A stretch of DNA of 51,339 nucleotides. Origin: K189A clade bacterium. Lineage in GTDB: Bacteria; Pseudomonadota; Gammaproteobacteria; Pseudomonadales; Azotimanducaceae. Numbering within the stretch: the first letter of the stretch is position 1; each line of letters starts with the position of its first letter. Position numbers and translations under genes: made by a program. The stretch is taken from NCBI GenBank assembly GCA_902565895.1, contig CACFGV010000013.1, forward strand, positions 1-51,339, read 5' to 3'. The notes under the pieces were generated by a model that was not told the DNA's origin, searched no databases, and saw nothing but the letters and a program-made list of their open reading frames with translations. Of this stretch, positions 8,381 through 16,779 are shown one piece after another.

Positions 8381-9064
8381 TTAGTCGACGATATCGAGCA
8401 ATTCCACTTCGAATATTAGCGTGGCTTGGGGCGGTATTGCGCCACCCGCGCCGCGTTCACCGTATGCCAACTCTGGTGGAATCACTAGCCGCCATTTGGA
8501 GCCAACGCCCATTAACTGCAGCGCTTCAGTCCAACCGGCGATAACACCGTTAACGGGAAATTGTCCAGGTATTCCTCGATCCACTGAACTGTCGAAAACA
8601 GTGCCGTCAACCAAACTCCCATGGTAATGAGTTGATACGGTGTCCGTAGGCCCAGGTTTTGGGCCGTCGCCGGCTACAATCACTTCATATTGCAGACCAG
8701 ACGGTAACGTGGTTACTTCGGGGCGCTTCGCGTTCTCTGCCCGGTAGACATTGCCCGGCTCGCTGTTGCTGGCGGTTATAGCATCACGCAATGCCGCGAG
8801 TACAAGCTCCTGCTTATCTGATGCAACTTGGGACTCGGCACCAGCAATTGCATCGGTGGTTCCCAGCAAGAAGGCATCGGGATTAACGTGGGTACCCGCT
8901 TGCTCGATGACTGAACGCATTTGTTGGTAGCCTATCAAGTAACTGGCGCTGTCCAGATCGGAGCTTTGATCAAGGGTCTGCGCTGTCTCCTCTTGAACTT
9001 GACACCCAAAAATAAACAACAGCAGTGCAGCAAGTAATGATCGGAAAGAAAGTTTTAAAGTCAT
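8381..9064 (-). CDS. FKBP-type peptidyl-prolyl isomerase lipoprotein (Mip/FkpA-like)
   Basis: A 227-residue envelope protein. A short signal peptide ends in LLLFIFGC with Cys21 as probable lipidation site. Residues 25-110 form the helical dimerisation domain of Mip/FkpA/FklB proteins; residues 130-227 are the FKBP domain with VSTHYHGSLVDGTVFDSS, MGVGSKWRLVIPPELAYG and a terminal EVELLDIVD strand. It would catalyse prolyl isomerisation and assist folding of exported proteins. ATG at 9064 is chosen because AAAGGACT precedes it and it starts the signal peptide; an upstream in-frame start adds only ten hydrophobic residues. Confidence 0.93.
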   Translation of the reverse strand: MTLKLSFRSLLAALLLFIFGCQVQEETAQTLDQSSDLDSASYLIGYQQMRSVIEQAGTHVNPDAFLLGTTDAIAGAESQVASDKQELVLAALRDAITASNSEPGNVYRAENAKRPEVTTLPSGLQYEVIVAGDGPKPGPTDTVSTHYHGSLVDGTVFDSSVDRGIPGQFPVNGVIAGWTEALQLMGVGSKWRLVIPPELAYGERGAGGAIPPQATLIFEVELLDIVD

Positions 9065-9451
9065 AGGGAGTCCTTTCAAAAGAAGTAAAAACAAATAAAT
9101 TCAGGGCATTTAGTCAGTTAAGCTCGCCGACGGTCAAAACATTGGTCAAAAAATTGGCCTTTGACATTTGTTAGCACCGGGTTATCGTTACATCAGAAGT
9201 ATACAGCGGGTCGCGCCAACAACATGGTTGCGCCTCATTCACGTTATGCTTGAGTTGCTGAGCGACTATAACAGAGATGCCTATGCATTAGTCCTTACCT
9301 TGACGCATTACTCCAAGGCACCGCATCCTGACCTTTGCAATGCAAGCGCGCTACTACCGGCGGATCTGACAGCAACAGGCGCGACAGCATTTGCGTAGCC
9401 AATCGTCACCCTCCTACTGGTTGAGCGCACCACTATAGGTAGAATTGCGCT
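9065..9451. other. Non-coding divergent intergenic region
   Basis: This 387-bp gap between the FKBP gene and prc holds no gene I would call. It contains a candidate promoter toward prc (9161-9188) and a direct repeat of GGTCAAAA at 9132-9139 and 9144-9151, 12 bp apart, just upstream of that promoter. The repeat spacing is close to one helical turn, so it could be a regulator site. A short reading frame of 76 codons at 9168-9398 has no ribosome site or recognisable content. Confidence 0.6.
9161..9188 (+). promoter_or_regulatory. Candidate sigma70-type promoter upstream of prc
   Basis: TTGACA (9161-9166, perfect -35) is followed by a 16-bp spacer and TATCGT (9183-9188, four of six -10 matches). 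It reads toward prc and would give a leader of about 255 nt. A TAGAAT at 9440-9445 lies much closer to the prc start but has no matching -35. Confidence 0.4.
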
Positions 9452-11767
9452 ATGGCTAGCTCGACAAATAATCGCTTCAAGAACTTCACCGCAATGGTCC
9501 GAGTTGGCCTGGCGGCTATCATTGCGGCCCAGACCCCTTCACTTATCGCAGCTGACGTCGAAGCCACTGCGGCGATTGAACCTCCAGCAACCATAGCGCC
9601 GCTGCGGCCTCTTGCCGAGCACCCCCGAACCAGTTTGAACGTCGTCGAACAACTGCGTCGCAATCACTACTTGCGAAAACCCATTGACGATGCGTTGTCC
9701 AGCGCGATGCTGGACAAGTACTTAAACATTCTGGACAGCAGCAAGTCGTATTTTCTGGCCAGCGACATCCAGGCGTTCGAGGCGTTGCGCTACAGCCTGG
9801 ACAATGCACTGAAAGACAGCGACTTAGACCCCGCCTTTCACATCTTCAATCGCTATCAAGATCGATTGCTGAATCGCCTTAATTTTTCATTGCAGCTGTT
9901 GGATCAAGAACTGGCGTCCTTCGACTTTGAGGTCGAAGAAACCATTGAAATTGATCGCGAGCAGGCCGAATGGCCGGCTGACCAAGCAGAACTAGATGAT
10001 TTGTGGCGCCGAAGATTGAAGTCACAGATTTTGTCATTGCGTCTAAGTGACAAAACACCAGAAGAGACCGTCGAAACGCTCACTAAGCGCGTGCGCAATC
10101 AAATCAAAATGCTCAAACGCAATAAGAGCGAAGACGCTTTCCAGGTTTACATGAACGCCTTTGCCAGCACCTATGATCCACACACCCAGTATTTTTCACC
10201 GCGAACCTCGGAGAACTTCAACATAAATATGTCGTTATCCCTTGAAGGGATTGGCGCCGTGTTGAAGACCGAGGATGACGTGACCTCAATCGTAAGACTG
10301 GTACCGGCAGGCCCAGCTGCAAAATCCGGCGCGGTGAAACCAACGGACAAAATCACCGCAGTAGGTCAGGGCGTTAACGGGCCGATGATTGATATCGTTG
10401 GTTGGCGCTTGGACGACGTCGTTGAGCTGATTCGGGGACCTAAGGGCTCCACCGTACAGCTTCAAGTGGTTGGCGCGGATGCAGATAAGGAATCCAGCCG
10501 ACGCGTCACCATCGTGCGGAACACCATCAAGCTCGAAGAGCAAGCGGCGCAGGCAAAAGTCATTGAAGTGAGCACCCCAATAATGGGACTTACACCGGTC
10601 AGCAGCCAATCTGAAAGCAGCACTATGCGCATTGGTGTCATCGAAATACCAACCTTCTACATCGACTTTCGTGCTCAACAACAAGGTGTAAAGGACTTTC
10701 GTAGTACCACCAGAGACGTACGTCGCTTGATTGATAGATTGCGCGCCGAAGATATTGAAGGGCTGATCATAGACCTGCGGAGCAATGGCGGCGGATCGCT
10801 GCAAGAAGCAGACTCTTTGACCGGTTTATTCGTGGGTGCCGGTCCAACTGTACAAGTCAAAGCAGCGCGACGGCGGCCCAACGTTTACAGCAGTAGCGTC
10901 GATCAGGTGGCGTGGGATGGCCCGTTGGCGGTGATGGTTAACCGCTTGTCCGCGTCTGCATCAGAAATTTTTGCGGGCGCGATTCAGGACTATGGCCGCG
11001 GCATCGTTATTGGTAGCCAGACCTTTGGTAAAGGCACAGTGCAGACTCTCATTCCGCTGAATCGTGGGCAGTTAAAGCTTACTGCTGCCAAGTTCTACCG
11101 CGTGTCTGGAGAAAGCACCCAGCACCAGGGCGTAACCCCTGACATTTTGTTCCCAACCTTGGTGGATGATGAACAGATTGGCGAGAGCACGCTAGACGAT
11201 GCCATGCCCTGGGACATGATCAAACCCGCATCGTTTACGCCACACAGCCGCTTATCATCGCATATACAAACGCTGCAATTACGCCATGATCAACGTGCGG
11301 CTAACGACCCTCATTTCGAATACTACCGATCGCTGATGGCGCGCAGCGAGATGAAGTCGCAAAAGACCACCATGTCGCTGAATGAAGCGACACGCAGAGC
11401 GGAGAAATCCGCTGACGATGCGTGGCGTTTACAACTGGAAAATGAGCTGCGCGTTGCCACCAATAAAATCCCGGCGAAAGATCTAGATGAACTCGAGGAC
11501 CTGATTGAAGCAGAGTCTAAAGAAGACGCCCCGGACGACCTTTCTCCGACAGATCAAAGCGAAAATATGGCGTCTGAACAAACCCAGACGGCACAAGCTG
11601 AAGACGCCGTTGAAGTGGTTGAGGATGACCCGCTACTGCAGGAGGCGGGCAATATCGTGGCCGACTTGGCACGCCTCGGTGTGGTTAATCCCAGCCCATC
11701 AGACTTTGCCGACGGGGAATTGTCGGATCTGCCCAGTGGCGTCGCTCGAGCACCTGCGGGCACCTGA
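9452..11767 (+). CDS. prc: Carboxy-terminal processing (tail-specific) protease
   Basis: A 771-residue S41 protease that in Gammaproteobacteria degrades periplasmic proteins and trims penicillin-binding proteins and lipoproteins. Order: signal/anchor segment (residues 13-33), N-terminal Tsp domain (45-230), PDZ domain (about 245-350), S41 catalytic domain (about 370-560) and the C-terminal DUF3340 region. The catalytic residues fit E. coli Prc spacing exactly: Ser502 in SASASEIF, Asp513 in QDYG, Lys527 in TFGKGTVQ. The E. coli enzyme is 682 residues; the extra length is mostly an acidic, low-complexity tail (about 680-740) followed by a short terminal segment. Confidence 0.96.
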   Translation: MASSTNNRFKNFTAMVRVGLAAIIAAQTPSLIAADVEATAAIEPPATIAPLRPLAEHPRTSLNVVEQLRRNHYLRKPIDDALSSAMLDKYLNILDSSKSYFLASDIQAFEALRYSLDNALKDSDLDPAFHIFNRYQDRLLNRLNFSLQLLDQELASFDFEVEETIEIDREQAEWPADQAELDDLWRRRLKSQILSLRLSDKTPEETVETLTKRVRNQIKMLKRNKSEDAFQVYMNAFASTYDPHTQYFSPRTSENFNINMSLSLEGIGAVLKTEDDVTSIVRLVPAGPAAKSGAVKPTDKITAVGQGVNGPMIDIVGWRLDDVVELIRGPKGSTVQLQVVGADADKESSRRVTIVRNTIKLEEQAAQAKVIEVSTPIMGLTPVSSQSESSTMRIGVIEIPTFYIDFRAQQQGVKDFRSTTRDVRRLIDRLRAEDIEGLIIDLRSNGGGSLQEADSLTGLFVGAGPTVQVKAARRRPNVYSSSVDQVAWDGPLAVMVNRLSASASEIFAGAIQDYGRGIVIGSQTFGKGTVQTLIPLNRGQLKLTAAKFYRVSGESTQHQGVTPDILFPTLVDDEQIGESTLDDAMPWDMIKPASFTPHSRLSSHIQTLQLRHDQRAANDPHFEYYRSLMARSEMKSQKTTMSLNEATRRAEKSADDAWRLQLENELRVATNKIPAKDLDELEDLIEAESKEDAPDDLSPTDQSENMASEQTQTAQAEDAVEVVEDDPLLQEAGNIVADLARLGVVNPSPSDFADGELSDLPSGVARAPAGT

Positions 11768-11912
11768 TCGGTAGGGTGCATCGCACATAGACTGAAGGAT
11801 GCCGCATTAGCAGGCATCGCTCCATTCGCGGCCTAACCGGACGCATTGAAAGCGCAACGCCATTCGTTCATGGTGGATCGTAATCTGGTCGTTCTTGCAG
11901 AAGAGAGCCGTG

Positions 11913-13739
11913 ATGCCCGCACCACCTGACCTACCCGACCTACATGCCCTAGCCATGCTGGTCATCACAGCCGTGGCACTGGTGCTGTTTAGCATCGAGC
12001 GCCTACAGCTCGCCCTGACGTCGCTGAGTCTGTTGACCATAATTACCTTGATTTTCGCTTTATTACCCTACCCCGGCGTTACGCCGATGATGTTTTTCCA
12101 GGGTCTTGCCCACGAGGCTTTGATTGCTGTCTGCGCGCTTATGACGCTAGGTCAGGGGCTGGTCAGAACTGGCGCGTTAGAACCGGTAGGTCGGATTCTA
12201 GGTAAGTTGTGGGGCCGGGTGCCTGGACTGTCGCTGCTGTTGACGCTTTTGGTCGGTGCCGTGTTGTCCGCTTTCGTCAACAACACGCCAATCGTCGTGC
12301 TGCTGCTACCGATCCTGATCTCGGTGTGCCTACGTACAAGAAAGTCCCCCAGCAAAATACTTATCCCCATGGGCTTTGCCACCTTAGTCGGCGGCATGGC
12401 AACGACCATTGGTACTTCCACTAACCTATTAGTGGTCGGTATCGCCAAAGACCTTGGCGTTGTCGAGTTCAGCATGTTTGACTTTGTCTTACCCGCTGCT
12501 GGGGCCGGCGCGGTGGCTCTTTTGTACTTATGGCTTATCGCACCACGACTGCTGCCCGATCGAGCAACCGAACTAGCCAACCCCAACCCACGACTGTTTG
12601 CCGCCCGTTTAGTGCTGTCCCAGGACAGCGCGGCAACAGGACTGAGTGTGGCCGAAGCGCGCGCGCTGGCTGATACTGAGATCACTATTCAGCGCATCTT
12701 GCGGGAGGACGCGCAGCTTGTACCACTTCCCGATGTACGTTTGTGCGCCGGCGACCGCTTGGGTCTGCTCGATACCCCGACCAATCTCCATGCCATCGCC
12801 ACCGCACTGGGTGGTGAGCTGTATTCAGGTACCACCTCAGATCAACCGGTGTCCGAAGACAACCCCTTAAGCGCCGGCGAGCAACGCCTGGCAGAACTGG
12901 CGGTGGTGGAGGGCTCAGACTTGGACGGCGCAAGCCTGGCAACAAGTCACTTTATTGCGCGTCATCGATTGGTCGTGCTGGCGTTACACCGCAGAGGTCA
13001 AAACCTGTGGCGGGCCAGCGAAAAACTGCAAGACCTGACTTTGCTGCCCGGTGATGTACTGCTGGTCCAGGGGCACAACCAAGCCTTGGAGACAGTCAAA
13101 CAATCTACCGATTTGTTGCTGCTGGATAACACCATTGCCTTGCCGCGCACAGACAAGGCGTCGCTCGCTCTTGGCATCGCTATCGGCACCATCGCCCTGG
13201 CGGCCACAGGCGTATTGCCCATCGCTATTGCAGCGCTAACTGGCACCGGGTTGATGTTAGCAACCCGTTGTCTGACTCTGGGTACTGCAATTCGTGCCAT
13301 AAGCCCAGCCATCTATTTTGTTGTTGCCGCCAGTCTGGCACTTGGCATGGCGCTACAAGCAACCGGCGCTACTCAGTACCTGACCGAGCTGTTTTTGTAT
13401 CTGACCCAGGGTGCTACGCCTACTGTTGTCTTGTCAGCACTCATGCTGTTGTTAGCCATCTTAACCAACGTCGTGTCAAACAACGCCGCCGCCGTCATCG
13501 GCACGCCGATCGCTGTGGGTATTGCTCAGCAACTGCAACTGCCTGCCGAGGCCTTCATACTGGCGGTGTTATTTGGAGCCAATATGAGCTATGCCACACC
13601 CATGGCCTATAAGACCAATTTGCTGGTCATGAACGCCGGCAATTATCGCTTTGCTGATTTTGTTAAAGTCGGCGTGCCACTGACCTTGCTGATGTGGGCG
13701 ACTCTGAGCTGGCTACTGGCCGCTTTGTATCTATGGTGA
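11913..13739 (+). CDS. SLC13/DASS-type anion permease with RCK_C domains
   Basis: A 608-residue membrane protein with hydrophobic helices at the N-terminus (residues 10-215) and C-terminus (about 410-608) flanking a soluble middle that contains TrkA-C-like (RCK_C) segments around 255-300 and 335-390 (LPLPDVRLCAGDRLGLL and TLLPGDVLLVQG). This is the layout of SLC13-family permeases for sulfate and other divalent anions. Helix motifs SAFVNNTPIVVLLLP and TNVVSNNAAAVIGTPIA are the paired family signatures. ATG at 11913 is preferred over TTG at 11895 because AGAGAG lies just before it. Only 4 bp separate its stop from the sulfatase start, which suggests transport of sulfate or of a sulfated product. 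Confidence 0.88.
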   Translation: MPAPPDLPDLHALAMLVITAVALVLFSIERLQLALTSLSLLTIITLIFALLPYPGVTPMMFFQGLAHEALIAVCALMTLGQGLVRTGALEPVGRILGKLWGRVPGLSLLLTLLVGAVLSAFVNNTPIVVLLLPILISVCLRTRKSPSKILIPMGFATLVGGMATTIGTSTNLLVVGIAKDLGVVEFSMFDFVLPAAGAGAVALLYLWLIAPRLLPDRATELANPNPRLFAARLVLSQDSAATGLSVAEARALADTEITIQRILREDAQLVPLPDVRLCAGDRLGLLDTPTNLHAIATALGGELYSGTTSDQPVSEDNPLSAGEQRLAELAVVEGSDLDGASLATSHFIARHRLVVLALHRRGQNLWRASEKLQDLTLLPGDVLLVQGHNQALETVKQSTDLLLLDNTIALPRTDKASLALGIAIGTIALAATGVLPIAIAALTGTGLMLATRCLTLGTAIRAISPAIYFVVAASLALGMALQATGATQYLTELFLYLTQGATPTVVLSALMLLLAILTNVVSNNAAAVIGTPIAVGIAQQLQLPAEAFILAVLFGANMSYATPMAYKTNLLVMNAGNYRFADFVKVGVPLTLLMWATLSWLLAALYLW

Positions 13740-13743
13740 TCTT

Positions 13744-15426
13744 ATGTTCAATCCGTTAAGCAAGAGCACTTTTTGCACACTGGTCATCGCAGCCCTGATG
13801 TTCAGCGGTCACGTCCATAGCGAGGACGGTAAACCACCGAACATTTTGTTGCTGGTTGCAGAAGATCTAAGCCCGCGCCTCGGCAGCTTTGGCGATCCTC
13901 TGGCAAAAACACCGAATATCGATACCCTGGCGCAACGCAGCACGCGCTTCACCCAGGTATTTACGACCGCTGGCGTTTGCGCGCCGAGTCGAGCCGCACT
14001 GATTACCGGCCAGCACCAGATCAGTTTTGGTGCCCAACACATGCGCAGTTCCACATCGCCGCTAGGACGCTACCTGGCACAACCAGCGATAGAACTGCGG
14101 GCACTACCTGAACTACTGCGACAACTGGGCTACTTCACCTATACCGACAACAAACTGGATTACCAATTCAGTGGCATTCGCGCCGGTACAGGTCCGTTTA
14201 CCCTTTGGGATAAAGACGGTGCAAGGGCGGAAGACTGGCGGCTACGAAAACCCGACCAGCCCTTTTTTGGCTTAATCAATTTCATGCACACCCATGAGAG
14301 TGGCGTCATGCGACCCGATGGGATGAGTTATAGCCAAAGCCACACCCAGAGCCAAAATATGCGTACGGCGCTGGGGCTGGTGGCGACGTCGATCACGGAT
14401 CCAAAACACGTGCAGTTGCCGCCCTACTACCCGGATCTACCCGACGTGCGTGCCGATATCGCTCGGCACTACGATAATATCCACGCTATGGATCAGCGCG
14501 TCGGCGAAATCCTTGCAGCGCTGCACGACGACGGCCTGGCTGAATCAACACTGATCATCTGGACCTCTGACCACGGTGACGGCCTACCCCGAGCCAAACG
14601 CGAACTTTTTGATACAGGAATCCATGTGCCGATGCTGCTGCATCGTCCAGGCCAAACAACCGCCACAGAAGACTCACAACTTATCAGCTTTGTTGATCTG
14701 ACACCCACCCTGTACGCTCTGGCAGGTGGCACTGCACCACCAAGCTACTGGCATGGGCGGGATTTTTTGCAGCCGAACTCACCAAATCGTAGCTACATCT
14801 ACGCCAGCCGCGATCGCATTGACGAGGTCAACGATCGGCAGCGAGCCGTGCGTACCGCGCGCTTCAAGTACATCCGCAGCTATCGTCCAGAGGTCCCAGG
14901 AGGGCATGCACTGGCCTATCGCGACAACCTAGACATGATGCGAGCCTGGCGCGCAGCGTATAGAGCGAATCAGCTTCCCCCAGTCCAAGCCGCCTGGTTC
15001 GAGCCGCCAGGGCAAGAACAACTGTACGATCTGCATGATGACCCTCATGAGGTAACCAATTTAGCCGCCGATCCTGACTATGCTGATGTACTTGGGCAGT
15101 TAAGCCAGCAACTGGATGACTTTTTATCCCGAGTAGGCGATACCAGCGAGTACACCGAGCACAACCTACGCGAGCAATTTCTGGACAATGGAGCACTACC
15201 AAAAACGCCGCCTCCAACCGTGACTTGGCAGGACGGCAAAGCACGACTGCACAGTCCGATCGGTGCGAGCATTGGCTATCGCCTCGAATCTGATGGACCC
15301 TGGCAACTCTATACTCGGCCGGTGCAAGCCCAATCACTGCAAGCGAAATCAATACGCTATGGCTGGGCCGAGAGCCTGACAACGCGCCATAGCGCGCCCA
15401 ATATTAGTCCACAAGAAAAACCTTGA
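13744..15426 (+). CDS. Exported sulfatase (N-sulfoglucosamine sulfohydrolase-like)
   Basis: A 560-residue type I sulfatase with a signal peptide (residues 1-26), so it probably acts in the periplasm. The signature is C79-A-P-S-R83, where Cys79 would be converted to formylglycine; metal ligands are in LLVAEDLSPRLG (Asp41 region) and WTSDHGDGLPRAKRELFDTG. The overall pattern is closest to heparan N-sulfatase-like proteins, but the substrate could be any sulfated glycan or metabolite. It is translationally close to the SLC13 permease (4 bp), making a release-and-uptake pair plausible. No formylglycine-generating enzyme gene is present in this window. Confidence 0.9.
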   Translation: MFNPLSKSTFCTLVIAALMFSGHVHSEDGKPPNILLLVAEDLSPRLGSFGDPLAKTPNIDTLAQRSTRFTQVFTTAGVCAPSRAALITGQHQISFGAQHMRSSTSPLGRYLAQPAIELRALPELLRQLGYFTYTDNKLDYQFSGIRAGTGPFTLWDKDGARAEDWRLRKPDQPFFGLINFMHTHESGVMRPDGMSYSQSHTQSQNMRTALGLVATSITDPKHVQLPPYYPDLPDVRADIARHYDNIHAMDQRVGEILAALHDDGLAESTLIIWTSDHGDGLPRAKRELFDTGIHVPMLLHRPGQTTATEDSQLISFVDLTPTLYALAGGTAPPSYWHGRDFLQPNSPNRSYIYASRDRIDEVNDRQRAVRTARFKYIRSYRPEVPGGHALAYRDNLDMMRAWRAAYRANQLPPVQAAWFEPPGQEQLYDLHDDPHEVTNLAADPDYADVLGQLSQQLDDFLSRVGDTSEYTEHNLREQFLDNGALPKTPPPTVTWQDGKARLHSPIGASIGYRLESDGPWQLYTRPVQAQSLQAKSIRYGWAESLTTRHSAPNISPQEKP

Positions 15427-15456
15427 GCGTGGCCGTGAGCTGACTACACTGACACG

Positions 15457-15759
15457 ATGAAAAAACCGGCGAAAAACCATCCTTGGAAGCTCGGGCTGTC
15501 TGGTCCCGTTTCCTACGCAAGCCGCAACTCTGGCAACTGGCGAGGCTTTTATCGACCCCAGGAAGACCCGAGTCCGGTAAAGACTTTAAGTCCGGCAGAA
15601 ATCGAGGAACTCGGTTTAGAACTGGTCATACCGGTCGCGGAAATCCTTGAAGCTCGACGTATGTGTCAGCAACTGCACCCTGATCGCGGTGGCGACCCCG
15701 AGGAGTTCCAATACTGGAAAGAAAAGCTTGATCGGCTAAAGCGCAAAGTTCGCCGCTAG
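15457..15759 (+). CDS. Small J-domain-like protein
   Basis: A 100-residue basic protein. Residues 45-95 resemble a shortened DnaJ J-domain: a helix with EIEELGLELVIPV, then ARRMCQQLHPDRGGDPEEF (HPD at 74-76 followed by RGG), then a charged helix YWKEKLDRLKRK. The HPD tripeptide is the DnaK-activating motif of J-proteins. The N-terminal 40 residues are Pro/Gly/Ser-rich and unlike any domain I know. It may be a specialised DnaK co-chaperone; a degenerate, non-functional J-like fold is also possible. It starts 30 bp after the sulfatase stop. Confidence 0.65.
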   Translation: MKKPAKNHPWKLGLSGPVSYASRNSGNWRGFYRPQEDPSPVKTLSPAEIEELGLELVIPVAEILEARRMCQQLHPDRGGDPEEFQYWKEKLDRLKRKVRR

Positions 15760-15819
15760 CATCTACCCTACAGGACATACCAGTGGTACCGTTTGGGTTT
15801 TCTTGGGAGAGGGGAACTC

Positions 15820-16770
15820 ATGGGTTACCGCTCATTCATATATGCGCTCGGCCTGTTGTTGCTCGCAACCACCGTAACCGTTGCCGCCAACGACCATGTA
15901 GCCCTTGAGCAAGAGGTAAGCCACCATTACGCCGACAATAACGGCGTTAAAATACACTACGTAAGGGTGGGCAGCGGTCCGTTAGTGGTCATGATTCATG
16001 GCTTTCCTGACTATTGGTACAGCTGGCGGCATCAGATGCACGGTTTGAAAGATGACTTTACTGTGGTCGCGATAGATCAGCGCGGTTACAACCGTAGCGA
16101 CCAACCCGAAGGTATCGACGCCTACGCTATGCAGAATTTGGTCGGTGATGTCGTGTCGGTGATTCGCGATACCGGTGCGACCGGTGCAACTGTGGTTGGA
16201 CACGACTGGGGAGGTGCTGTGGCCTGGCAGGTTGCCTTCAATGCGCCGCAAGTGGTCGAAAACTTAGTGATTCTGAACCTCCCCCACCCCAACGGCTTTG
16301 CCCGAGAATTAGCAAACAATACCGACCAACAGCGCAACAGCGCCTATGCCCGCAAATTCATCCAAGGCTCTGCGGCTGACCCAGACATCTTTTTTGGCGG
16401 GCCAATGACTCCTCTAACACTAGCCAGCTGGGTATCAGACGCTAACGCTCGGGCCAAGTACGAGGCCGCTTTTGCCCGTTCAAGCTTTCCTGCCATGTTG
16501 AATTTTTACAAAGCAAATTATCCCAGACCTGGTAAGCCAAGTCCGGTCGCAAGCACCGGACCAACACCAAAGTTGCCCATGCCGCTATTGATGTTTCATG
16601 GATTACAGGATACAGCGCTCCATTCTAACGGGTTGAACAATACCTGGGACTGGATCGATAACGATGTCACGCTGGTTACCGCACCCGAGGCCAACCACTT
16701 TGTACAACAAGACGCTGCCGAATTAGTCACCCGCACAATGCGCTGGTGGTTGTTGGATCGCAGCCAATAG
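15820..16770 (+). CDS. Exported alpha/beta hydrolase, epoxide hydrolase-like
   Basis: A 316-residue alpha/beta-fold hydrolase with a signal peptide (residues 1-23), so it is probably periplasmic. The oxyanion-hole motif HGFPDYW is at 60-66, the nucleophile elbow GHDWGG has Asp129 as nucleophile, and His293 in EANHFVQQD completes the catalytic set. An Asp nucleophile in this context marks the epoxide hydrolase/haloalkane dehalogenase branch. The start at 15820 is preferred over an upstream ATG because AGAGGGGAACTC precedes it and the signal peptide then has normal length. It is 9 bp ahead of the MFS transporter gene, so an exported product may be imported by that permease. Confidence 0.87.
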   Translation: MGYRSFIYALGLLLLATTVTVAANDHVALEQEVSHHYADNNGVKIHYVRVGSGPLVVMIHGFPDYWYSWRHQMHGLKDDFTVVAIDQRGYNRSDQPEGIDAYAMQNLVGDVVSVIRDTGATGATVVGHDWGGAVAWQVAFNAPQVVENLVILNLPHPNGFARELANNTDQQRNSAYARKFIQGSAADPDIFFGGPMTPLTLASWVSDANARAKYEAAFARSSFPAMLNFYKANYPRPGKPSPVASTGPTPKLPMPLLMFHGLQDTALHSNGLNNTWDWIDNDVTLVTAPEANHFVQQDAAELVTRTMRWWLLDRSQ

Positions 16771-16779
16771 AGAAGAACC

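Noticed and set aside
9168-9398. 76-codon plus-strand reading frame before prc
   Set aside because: No ribosome site, no recognisable content and it starts within the candidate promoter; probably chance.
11798-11818. GATGCC/GGCATC inverted repeat after prc as terminator
   Set aside because: Only six base pairs, nine-base loop and no T-run; too weak to call.
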